From contig JAOPHQ010000597.1 of assembly GCA_030340625.1 (NCBI GenBank), forward strand, positions 43,501 to 107,500: a stretch of DNA of 64,000 bases. Direction: 5' to 3'. A program made the translations under genes and the position numbers. This document shows positions 31,308-42,242 of the stretch, piece by piece. The first letter of the stretch is position 1; each line of letters opens with the position of its first letter. This stretch comes from Merluccius polli. Its lineage: Eukaryota; Chordata; Actinopteri; Gadiformes; Merlucciidae. The notes under the pieces are model-generated. The model did no database searches. It was not told where the DNA came from and worked only from the letters and a program-made list of their open reading frames with translations.

Positions 31308-32028
31308 CTTCTGACGTTTTTTAGTCATAAGATTTTGAATTCGGCCTTTCTTGCCATAAGTCTCGTCTCACGCCGCTAAAAAACAAAACGCGTGTATACA
31401 GTCTTTTTGCGAGTGTGTGGAATCAGGTAAGTGCATCCCTGGGTGAGTGGAGTTCCGTAGGAAGACCAACCTTTTTTGTAATTTTTTTTGGGGCAATATC
31501 TGAGGAAGGGGTCCTTGAAGACCTCGAGATCAGTACGGCCAGAAGATAGAGGAGGTAGATAGTTTCCAGTTAAGGAAGAGGGAACTCCGCTGGCTCAGTT
31601 AAATGCACGGTTCCAAGTACGCTGCGTGGGTGTGTGGATTTTTAGTGGGTTTTGACGGTTTTTGATTGAGACTTTCTGCGTGTTTGCGCTCTGTGTCTTT
31701 GACACATTTCTGCGTTGCTTGTGTGGCGCTTTGTTAAAGGGGTTTGTGCGTTGCCTTTGTGTGACACCTTGTCTACATTGCTATGTAGAGCTTTGGAGGT
31801 GCGCTGCGTTAAGCTCTACCCATAGCTTGATTGCTGTGCACTTCACTAGTGGTATAGACGCCACTCCATTAAGTTTAGCTTAATCCGTAGCTATAGGCTA
31901 TTTAGAAAAAATCTCTGATTTTCTGTGTTGTGCTAGAGCACACTTTGAGATGTAGCTGGACTTGATCCCGAGATAAATTAGTATATCTCCTAAAAAGGCT
32001 AATTGAGGTCATAAAACAAAGGTTCAAA

Positions 32029-33217
32029 ATGGCGACTGTAAAAGGGTCCGTTAAGCCTGACGCGACATTATTAATTCAATTGACAAAAGATCAATTACTG
32101 GAATTGGCCGCTCATTACCAGTTAACTCTGTCCTACGATTCGCGGCGGAAAAAGCATACGGTAATGAGTGCCTTAACAGCTGGTCTAGTGGAGAAGGGAA
32201 TCATGTCTAAGCCAGACAACCCGCCTGAGGGTCCATGTGAGGACTCGGATGACGCGGAAGAGACGCCCAGTGGAGGTGTATCTCCTGCTCCGAATCCCAA
32301 ATCTCCCGAGCATAGCAAGCGAGAGCATGACTTTAGGATGCAGGAGCTGCAGGTTCGTAGGGAGGAATTGGTGTTTCATAGGGAGCTTAAATTACAGGAA
32401 CTAAAATTACAATCCCGTGAGCAAGAGCTTGCCTCCCAGATGGAACTCACCAAGTTGCATCTGGTTGCAAAAAGAGAGGGTCTTGAGATTCCAGTCTCCA
32501 TGCACCAATCATTTGACGTCGCCAGAAACATCAAACTCGTCCCTCCGTTCAATGAGCGAGAGGTTGATCGTTATTTTGTCCATTTCGAACGCGTTGCTAC
32601 CTCTCGCTTGGCCTAGATCGGTTTGGCCGCTTCTCCTCCAATGCGTGTTGGTGCTGAAGTCCCAACAGGTCTACTCCTCATTGTCCATAGAGCAAGGCTC
32701 AGACTATAGCGTTGTAAAGTCCGCGATCTTGCGAGCACATGAGCTTGTCCCTGAAGCCTATCGGTTGCGTTTCCGACGCTACCGTAAGACCGATGGACAA
32801 ACATTTGTAGAGTTCGCCCGAGAGAAAGAGATGCTCTTTACACATTGGTGCGCTGCATAAAATGTCACTGACCACGCGCAACTCTGTCAGTTGATTTTAA
32901 TCGAAGAGTTTAAGGATTGTCTTCCCGAGGCAATCGCCATGTACATCAACGAACAGCGCACTACAACTCTAGAGAAAGCAGCTGTTCTTGCCGATGAGTA
33001 CGTGCTGACTCATAAGGTTAGCATGCGTGATTATAAGCCTCGGAAAAATGAGTTTGTGAAAAGGGTGAACCTGCCGTCGGAAAGTAGCTCACCACGTCCA
33101 CCTGATAGCTCTCAAAATCCTAGCGCGGAAGTCAAGTGCAACTACTGTAAGAAGCCCGGTCACATTGTGGCAGACTGCCTAGCACTTAAAAAAGAAATGC
33201 TAAGGGTACTGGGTTGA
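32029..33217 (+). pseudogene. gag: gag of the Gmr1-like element
   Basis: The ATG at 32029 follows a ~720-nt leader. Residues 1-60 form a helical N-terminal domain (LTKDQLLELAAHYQL), then an acidic/proline linker, and a strongly charged coiled coil (residues ~105-155, ELQVRREELVFHRELKLQEL). The frame breaks near 32610, resumes in another frame with a SCAN/capsid-like helical region (SVVKSAILRAHELVPEAYRL, FVEFAREKE; 32700-32850), breaks again, and finishes with TLEKAAVLADEYVLTHK and a CCHC zinc knuckle CNYCKKPGHIVADC (33139-33180). Gag packages the RNA; this copy cannot be translated in one piece. Confidence 0.85.
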
Positions 33218-34690
33218 TTACTACTAAACGAGACTCGCTTCCAGCTCCGAGTGTAGGCAAGAAGGTCAATGAGTGCGATCAGTCTGAGGGTTACGAACCA
33301 TTCGTGCGTTTAGGCTACATCTCACTTCCAGGCAGTAACAAGCAGCCTGTCAGAATCCTTCGTGACACCGGCGCTAGCCAGTCAATGATGTTAGAAGGGA
33401 TATTACCCTTGTCGGATAAAACTGCACTTGGGAGTAATGTACTGTTTCGGCAATTGGTATGACTTTCATCCCAGTTCCGCTCCACAAAATCCATCTCGAG
33501 TCTGACCTGGTATGTGACTGTGTCGTAGTAGGAGTACGGCCGTCTTTGCCAGTGGCAGGCATTGATTTCCTTCTGGGGAATGATATTGGGGGTGGTGATA
33601 TCTGGGGAGAGTCAGTTAAACTACCCGAGGTCGTGGCTGTGCCATTGTCTTCTGACCAGGACGAATGCGGCAAGAGATTTCCTGGTGTTTTCCCGTCTTG
33701 CGCAATCACCCGTGCAATGTCCAAGCGAACTGACGCGCAAGGTACCGATCGCTTCGAGGATTTGCAGGATACTTTTCTTGCTGATCTGCATTCGGGCCCA
33801 ATTAAACAATGTGATTCCAACGCCACTAAGTCTTTGACGCCTACTATGGGTAGTGAGGAGAAGAGTCATCAGCTGACTAAAAATGCTAGAATTCCAGTTT
33901 CCAGAGAGAAGTTGGTTAAATCACAGATGGAGGATAAAACCCTCACTTCGCTCTTTACATCGGCTTGTCCTTCAAATGATCTTGTGTCACAGCCTCCGGG
34001 CTACTTTTTCCGCGAAGGGGTCCTAATGAGGAAGTGGAGACCTCCCAATCTTCCGGATGACTGGCAGGTAGTGTCACAAATAGTCGTGCCCACTGGTTAC
34101 CGAGGGCAAATCCTCAGTGTAGCCCATGATGCTGCTGCCGGCCATTTAGGTGTCACAAAGACATACGATAGGGTCCTGCGTCATTTTTACTGGCCTGGAC
34201 TAAAAAAAGACGTTAGGCATTTTTGCAAAACGTGCCATATTTGTCAGCTAATAGGGAAGCCGAATCAGAAAATTCCACCTGCTCCGTTGTATCTGATCCC
34301 GGTGATCAACGATCCGTTTGAAAACATAATTATCGATTGTGTAGGTCCTCTTCCACGTTCCACCAGTGGTTATGTTTACTTATTCACTCTGATGTGCACT
34401 AATACACGCTTTCCGGAGGTTCTGCCTCTGCGCAGGATAACGACTAAAACTGTGACGCAAGCACTGATAAAATTATTTTCGCTCATCGGACTACCCAGGG
34501 TAATGCAAAGCGATACTTTTACTTCCAAGGTTTTCGCCAGGGTTCTTGGACAGCTTGGGAACAAGCACAACCTCTCCAGCACATTTCACCCTGAAAGCCA
34601 GGGCGCACTGGAGAGGTATCACCAAACGTTTAAGTCGATGCTTAAAGCGTATTGTCTGGAACTTGGGGTGAGTTGGGGCACTGAAGAGGA
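33214..34690 (+). pseudogene. pol: Protease and integrase of the Gmr1-like element
   Basis: The aspartic protease motif ILRDTGASQSMM (D at 33364) is in one frame. After a shift near 33460 the flap/end of protease appears as AGIDFLLGNDIGG, then a linker with ITRAMSKR. Integrase follows directly: zinc-binding HDAAAGHLG...CKTCHIC (34120-34240), first catalytic D in IIIDCVGPLP, second in VMQSDTFTS (the usual SDxGxxF is shortened), E in ESQGALERYHQT. There is no reverse transcriptase between protease and integrase, which fixes the unusual order. The integrase C-terminus is lost at about 34680, where foreign sequence begins. Confidence 0.85.
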
Positions 34691-35114
34691 TGCAGGCATG
34701 AAAATCACTCACCTTTCGGCGAAATTCGCCGTTTTGAAGTCAAAACAGGTGAGCGCGCTAGCGCGTGCGCGGAAATATTGCGAAGGCTCGTGCCGGCTGA
34801 CCTGAGCGTGCCCATTGAGGAGTCGGAGTGATAATTTACCGGACTGAATTTGGTGAGTGACAGTTTCAATCGTTTTTATATTTTCTCGTAGCCTATATCT
34901 AAGTTAGCCAGGAGCTCTGTTGGCATAGGCTTAGTTATAGTTAACTACAGCTTGATGAATGGAGTCATTGAACACAGTGAGCGAACACAACCAGCTAAAG
35001 CTCCCGGTGGAAAATGATTAGCTAACGCTACTTTTAACTAAATATTGTTACTGAAGTTAGCTTCGAGCTTGTATAGCTAACGGTAAATCACAGAAAAGAA
35101 ACACTGGTTATAGT

Positions 35115-36395
35115 TAGGGATGGGGATCGAAACCCGGTTCCATCAAGGACCCGGTTCCACTTTTTTCAAAACCCGAAAATCAATAACGTTTGGGCTTATC
35201 GATACCACTATCGAGTCTCGTCGTTTTTTTTTTTCTCCCGTAGGTCCTGTAACGTAATTGTGTGTCCCTCGAGTCGCGTCACGTGGGGGGGGGCGCGATC
35301 GTAAGCCACCCCGGACCTACGACCGACGGGGGGGCAGTTAGACACCGCTAGACACCGCTAGACATACGGGACTCATACCGGTGATCGCGGCTTTAGTTCC
35401 CCGTGTCTGATCGCTGTAATTCGGAGCGTGAATATCGGTTGAATATCTAATATCTTTCTAACTTTAAAAAACACTTTAGTATTTTTTAAGACGATAGTCG
35501 CACATCCCTCGTAACTACGCCGTGAAGGTGAACCCTCCCGGACTCCGCTATTAACATGAACCGCTCCGCCGGAGGAGCCGCACATCCACACGCACCGGAC
35601 ACCAGAATACCAACACACATGTTTTACATTTGATTGCTTTTAAATAAAGTTGTGTGCAGTTATACGGTTAAATACGATTATTAAAACCCTAATTATGACA
35701 GTCCTGGACCGGCCCAAAAATGTGCATCGGCTCACCCGGTACGCCCGATGGCCAGTCCACCCCTGCTTGTCCCGTTAGTTAAAAATAGTAATCCAATTGT
35801 GAAATCCGTGTTGTAATCGGCAGCATACAAGCTAGTTATCTTGAAAAGTAAATAAAGATTCAGACGTGCTGCGTGATGATGTGTTCAGGTTGGCTCAGTA
35901 AAACGACTATTAGGTTATCATGATGCGTTCAAGTGTAACGTAAAGAAAAGGGAAATTGAGATTTTGGCGAGAAACATGAGTAATACAGTTGTATAGTATA
36001 TTAAAAATCTGGAGGATCATGACTGACAAGGCAGACATGTTAATTTTTCTGCAAAAAAACCCCTGTTAAATTATGAGATTATATTTTATTTCCTTTTGTG
36101 TGACCCATATACATTATGACTTATTTTTCATTTGGTGCTGCTGATATATTCTTTCTATTGTTAGTTGTATGTCATTTCGAAGTGGCCTATTACATTAGCC
36201 ATGTTTATTGAAGGCTAGAAACGTTTTTGTTATGCTCACTTGTTAAGCAATACCAGTTCTGTTGAAAACAAATTGTCGCGGTCTTTCCACCAAATAATAG
36301 AAAAGTATCGATAGTGGTATCGATAAAGACTCGGATCGATAAGGAGTATCGATAAAGGTATCGATATCAATAAATATTAACGATCCCCATCCCTA
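35115..36395. mobile_element. hAT-type non-autonomous transposon
   Basis: TAGGGATGGGGATCG at 35115 and CGATCCCCATCCCTA ending at 36395 are perfect inverted ends, flanked by the 8-bp duplication GTTATAGT (35107-35114, 36396-36403). Inner TATCGATACCACTATCGA-like repeats occur near both ends. Eight-base duplications are diagnostic for hAT. It carries the ~200-bp repeat at 35485-35690 and a MITE-like TGGCCAGTCCACCCCTG fragment (35700-35765), but no transposase. Confidence 0.9.
35485..35690 (-). repeat. Dispersed ~200-bp repeat, copy 2
   Basis: Reverse complement of 723-925, about 90% identical by eye; it lies inside the hAT element. Confidence 0.8.
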
Positions 36396-36806
36396 GTTAT
36401 AGTGCTTCTTTATAATATTACTTGTATTTCCAGGATGGAAATATTATTTATTTAATACAATATTTTTTCATAACCTGTGCTTGGCTTATTATTACATCCA
36501 CTCAACTCATTTGGCTACTGTGAAATTGGAAAAGGGAAACTTTGATTCTAAATCAAACATATTTTTTTCTGGCATGCTCTGTCTGCAATCGCAAATTGCA
36601 TTTCAGGTTGATGGTATGTTTCAATAATGGTAGAAAACTCTTAGGTTAGTTTCTTTGCCCCCCCAAAAAATCTTGTCTGTCAATCATGATGGAAGAATGC
36701 ATCAAGCCATGTTGGTGCCCTTACCACATTGTGCCTCATATATTTATTGTAAATGGTAGACTAAGTGACAGGCTGGCATGCATATTTATTATATTCACAG
36801 GCGCCC

Positions 36807-38129
36807 TACAGTGTCCGTCCGTCTAACCGCCCGTCCGCACGCCCTTCTCACCTTTTTCACCCCTGACCCGTTTTCATGCCTGAGGATGACATAACCAACA
36901 CAAGTAGGTCTGTCCCTGTTGGCAGGCTTACGAATTCCGAAATGCTTGCGAAACTCCCGGAGTTTCTCTCGTATTTAGCGCCTGGTGGGAGCAGGGATAT
37001 TCAAAGGCTAATACGAGAATTTGGAAACCTTTTCGGTGACGTCCCATCACAAACAAATGTGCTCGAGCATGACATCGACGTTGGTTCAAGACTACCAATT
37101 AAACAACATCCCTATCGGGTAAACCCAACGAAGCGAGCTCATTCACAACGTGAAGTCGAGTATATGCTAAGCCATAACATCGCTGAACCCAGCACTAGTG
37201 CTTGGAGTTCCCCTTGCCTTCTCGTGGGTAAATCCGACGGTTCTCTGCGCTTTTGTACAGACTACTGGAGGGTTAACTCAGTTACTAAACCACATTCTTT
37301 CCCGCTGCCTCGTGCAGATGACTGTGTAGACAGGGTGGGGGCCGCTGTTTATGTCAGTAAATTCGACATGCTAAAAGGGTACTGGCAAGTCCCGTTAACC
37401 GCACGTGCGTGGGAGATCTCAGCATTCGTAACCCCCGACGCATTTCTCAGCTACCGTGTGATGCCGTTCGGAATGCGTAACACGCCCACTACCTTTCAAA
37501 GGCTTGTGAACATAGTCTTAAGTGGCATGTCTGAATGTGAAGTGTTTTTGGATGACATTGTGCTCTACAGTTAGACATGGCCCATACACATGTGTCAGAT
37601 GTGGGAGCTGTTCCGACGGTTATCAGAGGAAAACCTTACGCTCAACTTAACTAAGTGCGAGTTCGCCAAAGCTAAAATCACATACTTGGGACACATAGTG
37701 GGTGGGGGTGAGGTCCGACCCGTTGACGCCAAGGTAGAGGCTATCCTAAACTTCCCAGCGCCCGATGACCGGCATGGTCTCAGGCGGTTCTTGGGAATGG
37801 TAGGGTACTACCAGAGTTTTTCTCAAAACTTCTCCTCCGTCGTGTTGCCACTCACCGACTTGTTTAGTCCAAAGGTTACTTTTGAGTGGAGTGAGAAATG
37901 TAAAGGGGCGTTCGAGACCGTAAAAGGTCTCTTACGTTCTTCTCCCGTGCTCCTAGCCCCCGACTTCAGTCGACCGTTTCATCTCGCTGTTGATGCGAGC
38001 GATGTGGGTGCAGGCGCTGTCCTTCTTCAGAATGGTCCTGATGGTGTTGAACATCCCGTATGCTACTTCTCTCGGAAGTTCAATACCCATCAGCGGGCGT
38101 ACTCTACCATCGAGAAAGAGGCACTAAGC
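36807..38129 (+). pseudogene. pol: Reverse transcriptase and RNase H of the Gmr1-like element
   Basis: From 36876: LEHDIDVGSRLPIKQHPYRV, SAWSSPCLLVGKSDGSLRFC (RT block 1-2), FDMLKGYWQVPLT (block with catalytic D), MPFGMRNTPTTFQRL, then VFLDDIVLYS with the catalytic DD. A TAG follows at once (37572-37574), after which the frame resumes: LTKCEFAKAKITYLGH, RRFLGMVGYYQSF, PVLLAPDFSRPFHLAVDASD (RNase H D), FSRKFNTHQRAYSTIEKEAL (RNase H E). Sequence homology ends at 38129. It lies downstream of integrase. Confidence 0.88.
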
Positions 38130-38160
38130 CAACAGTTTGAGGTTGGCGTTAACGTCACGT

Positions 38161-38374
38161 CCGGTCGAGTGGACGCTGGCATGTTTGTTGCCGCTGCTCG
38201 CCGGTAATAATAGTTTGTAGTGGTAGTAGCTAGTAGTGTAGTAGTAATAGTAGTAGTAGTAGCGTAGTAGTAGTAGAATAGTAGTATTAGTGTCGCGTGA
38301 GCCATAACAGCTCCCCTCGCACAGCTAGCTCCGGCACCCCTTTCCACCAGCGCACGGGCTAACGCCGGTAGCTA
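38161..38374 (-). repeat. Dispersed 215-bp unit with (TAC)n, copy 2
   Basis: Reverse complement of 3454-3668, with the same irregular TAC/TAT array. It sits between the broken RNase H and the L2 #3 start, in opposite orientation to that LINE. Confidence 0.85.
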
Positions 38375-38432
38375 GCTGCTAACCGGCTGTCGCGACACTG
38401 GCTTCCTAAGCTTACCTGGTTCCTGCCTCATC

Positions 38433-39467
38433 ATGTGGCCCAACAACTCTCTCATCTACTTTGGACTTGTCTGGATATTCCTGTCGTTCTGCCATCATCC
38501 TGTGGCAGGACTACTCCACCACTCCATCACAGACCCTCTCGCGACCCGCTTGAATGAGCCCCCACCACCGGTGCTGCAACATCACCCGGACATCGCTCGC
38601 CCCCCTCGTCGGCGCTACATCCACCGTGGGTCCCGCAGACATGTCCAGCGTAGCAACAACTCCACTACAATCAACTCCACCTGGTCCACTTCTCGTCGCT
38701 CCTCCATCAACTCCGGCCGCACCGTCAACCACCATGCATTAGCCAGCCTAGCCAGGTCGGCTAATGCTACCATCAAACTCGACTCCTCCGCTGTCAACTT
38801 CGGTCTCCTCAACATCCGCTCACTCAATAGAAAAGGTCATCTCATCCAAGACGTCCTCACTGACCGTAAGCTTGACTTTTTCTTTTTAACTGAAACCTGG
38901 CAACAGCCCAATGACTTCTCTACACTCAACGACTCCACTCCCCCCGGTTTTGTTTACATCTGTCGTCCCCGTGGCAACGGCCGCGGAGGAGGTCTCGCGG
39001 TAATTCACCGCGAGAAGTGGAAAGTCCTGCCCGTCTCTGTCCCTGCATTCAGCTCATTTGAATGCCTTGTTTTTAAGCTTCCTGGCCCCTCACCAACCAT
39101 CATCGCTACAATTTACCGCCCCCCTAAGCCACACAGTGATTTTATCAGTGAATTTTCTACCCTCCTCACCCTTATATCCACTCTCTCACCTAACGTTATT
39201 CTGCTGGGGGACTTCAATATCCATATGGACAATATCAACCTGCCTCTCACCAGAGAATTTGCATCCTGTCTTGACAGCTTTGGTCTACAAAATATGATTG
39301 ATCTCCCCACCCATATCAAAGGCCACTCTCTAGACCTAGTCTGCTGCTCCGGTCTCACCCCCTCCAAGCCCACTGCTGATGTTTTCCCCGCCACAGATCA
39401 CTCCCTCCTCACTTTCAACGCTGCACTCCACCTCTCCACAATCAAGTCTCCCCGTCTCATTTGTTAA
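38433..39467 (+). pseudogene. L2 LINE #3 ORF2, endonuclease
   Basis: A clean 344-residue frame. Residues 1-120 form a leader with a hydrophobic start and a basic middle. The endonuclease then shows NFGLLNIRSLNRKG, FFLTETWQQPNDF, GNGRGGGLAVIH, PTIIATIYRPPKP, VILLGDFNIHMD (catalytic D-N), HIKGHSLDLVCCSG and FPATDHSLLTF (D-H). All the usual active-site residues are present. The frame reaches PRLI and then runs into the solo LTR, so the stop at 39467 belongs to the insertion. Confidence 0.88.
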
Positions 39468-39868
39468 GAATAAATAATAGTATATGTATCAACAGGCTGT
39501 AATATCCTCACATAGCCACAAGGGAACAGAAAGAAATATACAGTATAACTTGTATTAACCGCACCTGGCCACCAGATGGCGGCACACATAATACACTGGG
39601 GGTGGGCGCTAAACACTAGCCAATCAGAGCATAGTATGCGTCATAGAGGCCACGCCTGCCCAGGTACTACCAAACTACAGATCCGGGGGGAAGCCAGAAA
39701 CCCCCAGGCAGCGTATCTGTTAAGATATCCAGCTAAGGGGTCGCTCCACGCGTGAACTATACATACCTCTCCTTTTGCTTCATAGATAAATACCTAAAGC
39801 TAAACAAATAAAGTGAGTTAAAAGCGATCCTGTGTCGGGGGCCTTCTTCCTCAATGAACATCACTACA
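39462..39868 (+). mobile_element. Solo LTR (407 bp)
   Basis: TGTTAAGAAT...ATCACTACA with CATT on both sides (39458-39461, 39869-39872). Removing one CATT and the LTR restores the LINE frame (RLI|SFRDIKD). It has a TATA-like GAACTATACATACC and the signal CAAATAAAGTGAG near the 3' end. Confidence 0.88.
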
Positions 39869-41993
39869 CATTTCATTTCGTGACATCAAGGACATAAACA
39901 TTACCACCCTCTGCTCCCTCGTCGATAGTTTTCCGACCACCGACTCTACCTCAAACCCTGATGAACTCGCCACTCTCTACAACACCTGCCTCACCAACAC
40001 TCTCACCTCTATCGCCCCCCTGAAAACCCGGTCTGTTTCCTTTTCTACATCTGCCCTCTGGTTTACCCCCGAGCTCAGGTCCATGAAAGCCAAAAACCGT
40101 CAACTTGAGCGACTATATAAGCGAACCGGTCTCACCATCCACAACGACATGTACACCACCCACATCATACAATATAAGGACCTAATCTTCCAGACTAAAT
40201 CCATTTACTACTCCGGCCTCATCCTTTCTAATGAAGGAAACCCTTTTCTCTGTTCTCAAAAAAATCCTCCACCCACCCAATTCTCTGCCACCCCACTTGT
40301 ACTCCACTGAATCCTGCAATTCCATTTTGGACTATTTCAATCTGAAAATCCATTCCATTCATCAGCACCTACATCCCAACGCCCCCCCTCTCTCCCCACC
40401 TGCACTTCCCCCTACTTGTCATCTCTTCTCCAGTTTTCCCCTTCCCACTGCCTCTGAACTCTCCGTTCTCATCCACAAATCTAAGCCCACCACCTGTCAG
40501 CTTGATCCCCTCCCCACAACCCTAGTCAAATCCGGCCTCTCCTCCCCCTCATTACCACCATCATTCACTCCTCACTTTCATCTGGAATAGTCCCTTCACT
40601 TTTCAAAACTGCCGCTGTCACCCCCATATTAAAGAAACCCGGTTCAGACCCCAACAACTACAGTAACCTCCGCCCCATCTCTAACCTACCTTTCATTTCC
40701 AAAATCCTAGAAAAGGCAGTTGCCTCCCAACTTCACTCCCATTTATCCCTCCACTCACTCTACAAGCCTTTCCAGTCTGGTTTCCGCCCCCGTCACAGCA
40801 CAGAGACCGCCCTCATCAAAATCACCAACGATCTCCTCATTGCAGCTGAATCTGGTTCTATCTCCATCCTCATCCTCCTCGATCTGAGTGCGGCCTTCGA
40901 CACCATCTCACACCCCATCCTTCTCAGCAGACTCTCCTCCATTGGCCTCTCCCACACTCCCCTCAGTTGGTTCCACTCCTACCTCACAGGCCGCACCCAG
41001 TTCGTACAGCTCAAATCTTTCACTTCAAATCCCTCCCCAGTCACTACCGGTGTGCCCCAGGGATCTGTCCTGGGGCCTCTTCTATTCATCATCTATCTCC
41101 TACCCCTCGGCCACATCCTCCGCAAATTCAATACCCAGTTCCACTGCTTCGCGGATGACACCCAGCTCTACCTTTCCTGCAAACCCAATTCCTCACTCCC
41201 ACCCCCCTCCCTCACCGACTGACTCTCCGAATTAAAAACCTGGTTCACCTCAAACTTCCTTCAATTAAACTGCAATAAAACTGAATTCCTCCTCCTCGGC
41301 ACTAAATCCTCACTAGCTAAAGTCAATACCTTCTCTCTCACCATCGACAGCTCCTCAGTTTCCCCCTCCCCCCAGGTTAAGAGCTTGGGTGTCATCCTCG
41401 ATAGCACACTTTCCTTCCACTCTCACATCAACACCATTACCCGCACTGCATACTTCCATCTCCGCAACATCAACAGACTCCACCCCTCCCTCACCCCCCA
41501 CACCACCGCCATCCTTGTTCACAGCCTCGTCACCTCCCGTCTGGACTACTGCAATTCTCTCCTCTTCGGCCTCCCCCAAAAGTCCCTCCGTAAACTACAA
41601 CTGGTCCAAAACTCTGCCGCCCGCATCATCACTAAGACCCCTTCATACCACCACATCACCCCTGTCCTCCAGCAGCTCCACTGGCTCCCTGTAACTCACC
41701 GCATCAACTACAAACTCCTCCTGTTTACATACATGGCCATCCACAACCTCGCCCCTCCCTACCTGTCTGACCTCCTGCACATCAACATCCCCACCCGTTC
41801 CCTTCGATCCTCCTCCTCCATCCACCTCTCTATGCCCCCTGCCCGCCTCAGCACTATGGGGGGCAGAGCCTTCAGTCGCTCTGCTCCCCAGCTCTGGAAC
41901 ACTCTACCTCCCGACCTCCGGAACTGTGACTCTCTCCCCCTTTTCAAATCAAGACTCAAAACCCACCTGTTCCGGACTGCATACTCCCTCTGA
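39869..41993 (+). pseudogene. L2 LINE #3 ORF2, reverse transcriptase
   Basis: Frames in order: linker to 40590 with SNPDELATLYN and TCQLDPLPTTLVKSG; LRPISNLPFISKILEKAV, FQSGFRPRHSTETAL, LLDLSAAFDTISHPILLSRL, VTTGVPQGSVLGPLLF, FHCFADDTQLYLS (catalytic F-ADD); a TGA near 41219; then a long clean end (41385-41993) with LGVILDSTLSFHSHINT, SRLDYCNSLLFGLPQKSLRK and WNTLPPDLRNC. About four frame breaks. Orientation and order match the endonuclease upstream of the solo LTR. Confidence 0.85.
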
Positions 41994-42242
41994 TTCTCTG
42001 TCAAAATAATCCATACTGTCATACTGCCATACTTGCCCTATTTATTTTACCTTATTATGTTGATCCTTCTTTATTATGTCTATTTTATCCTGTGTTTGTA
42101 TATTTTAACTGTGTGATTTAGTGACCTGAAAGGCGCTTTTTAAAATAAAATCCATTATTATTATTAATAAAGATAAAAATACAACAACACAGACAGGCAG
42201 ACAAACTTGTCAACAAGGAAATATGGAGAGAAAAAACAAAAT

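Larger units (their letters stand above)
34680..36806. other. Block of unknown origin interrupting the Gmr1-like pol, with a hAT element inside
   Basis: Pol coding stops at ~34678 and resumes at ~36807. The left edge starts CACTGAAGAGG and the right edge ends CCCTACAGTG, weakly inverted tips. 34740-34860 is GC-rich with a splice-donor-like GGTGAGTGAC at 34851, resembling a promoter plus first exon. The integrase C-terminus is absent, so a deletion accompanied or followed the insertion. No coding domain recognised. Confidence 0.5.
30879..38129 (+). mobile_element. Gmr1-like Ty3/gypsy retrotransposon, decayed, 3' end lost
   Basis: The order along the plus strand is 5' LTR, tRNA-Pro primer site, gag, protease, integrase, (inserted block), reverse transcriptase, RNase H. 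Integrase upstream of RT is the Ty1/copia-like order described for the Gmr1 group of deuterostome gypsy elements. There are several frameshifts and one in-frame TAG at the end of the RT core. The element stops within RNase H at about 38129, where a repeat unit and an L2 LINE begin; no 3' LTR is found. Confidence 0.85.
38375..42165 (+). mobile_element. L2-type LINE #3 with a solo LTR insertion
   Basis: ORF2 begins at 38433 and its endonuclease is intact to 39461, where a solo LTR interrupts it. RT pieces run to 41993. The 3' UTR ends GACCTGAAAGGCGCTTTTTAAAATAAAA followed by (ATT)n. The codon content is C-rich, unlike the AT-rich L2 #1 and #2, so it is a distinct subfamily. Confidence 0.85.

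Noticed and set aside
34376..34712. Minus-strand frames over integrase
   Set aside because: Shadows of the plus-strand integrase.
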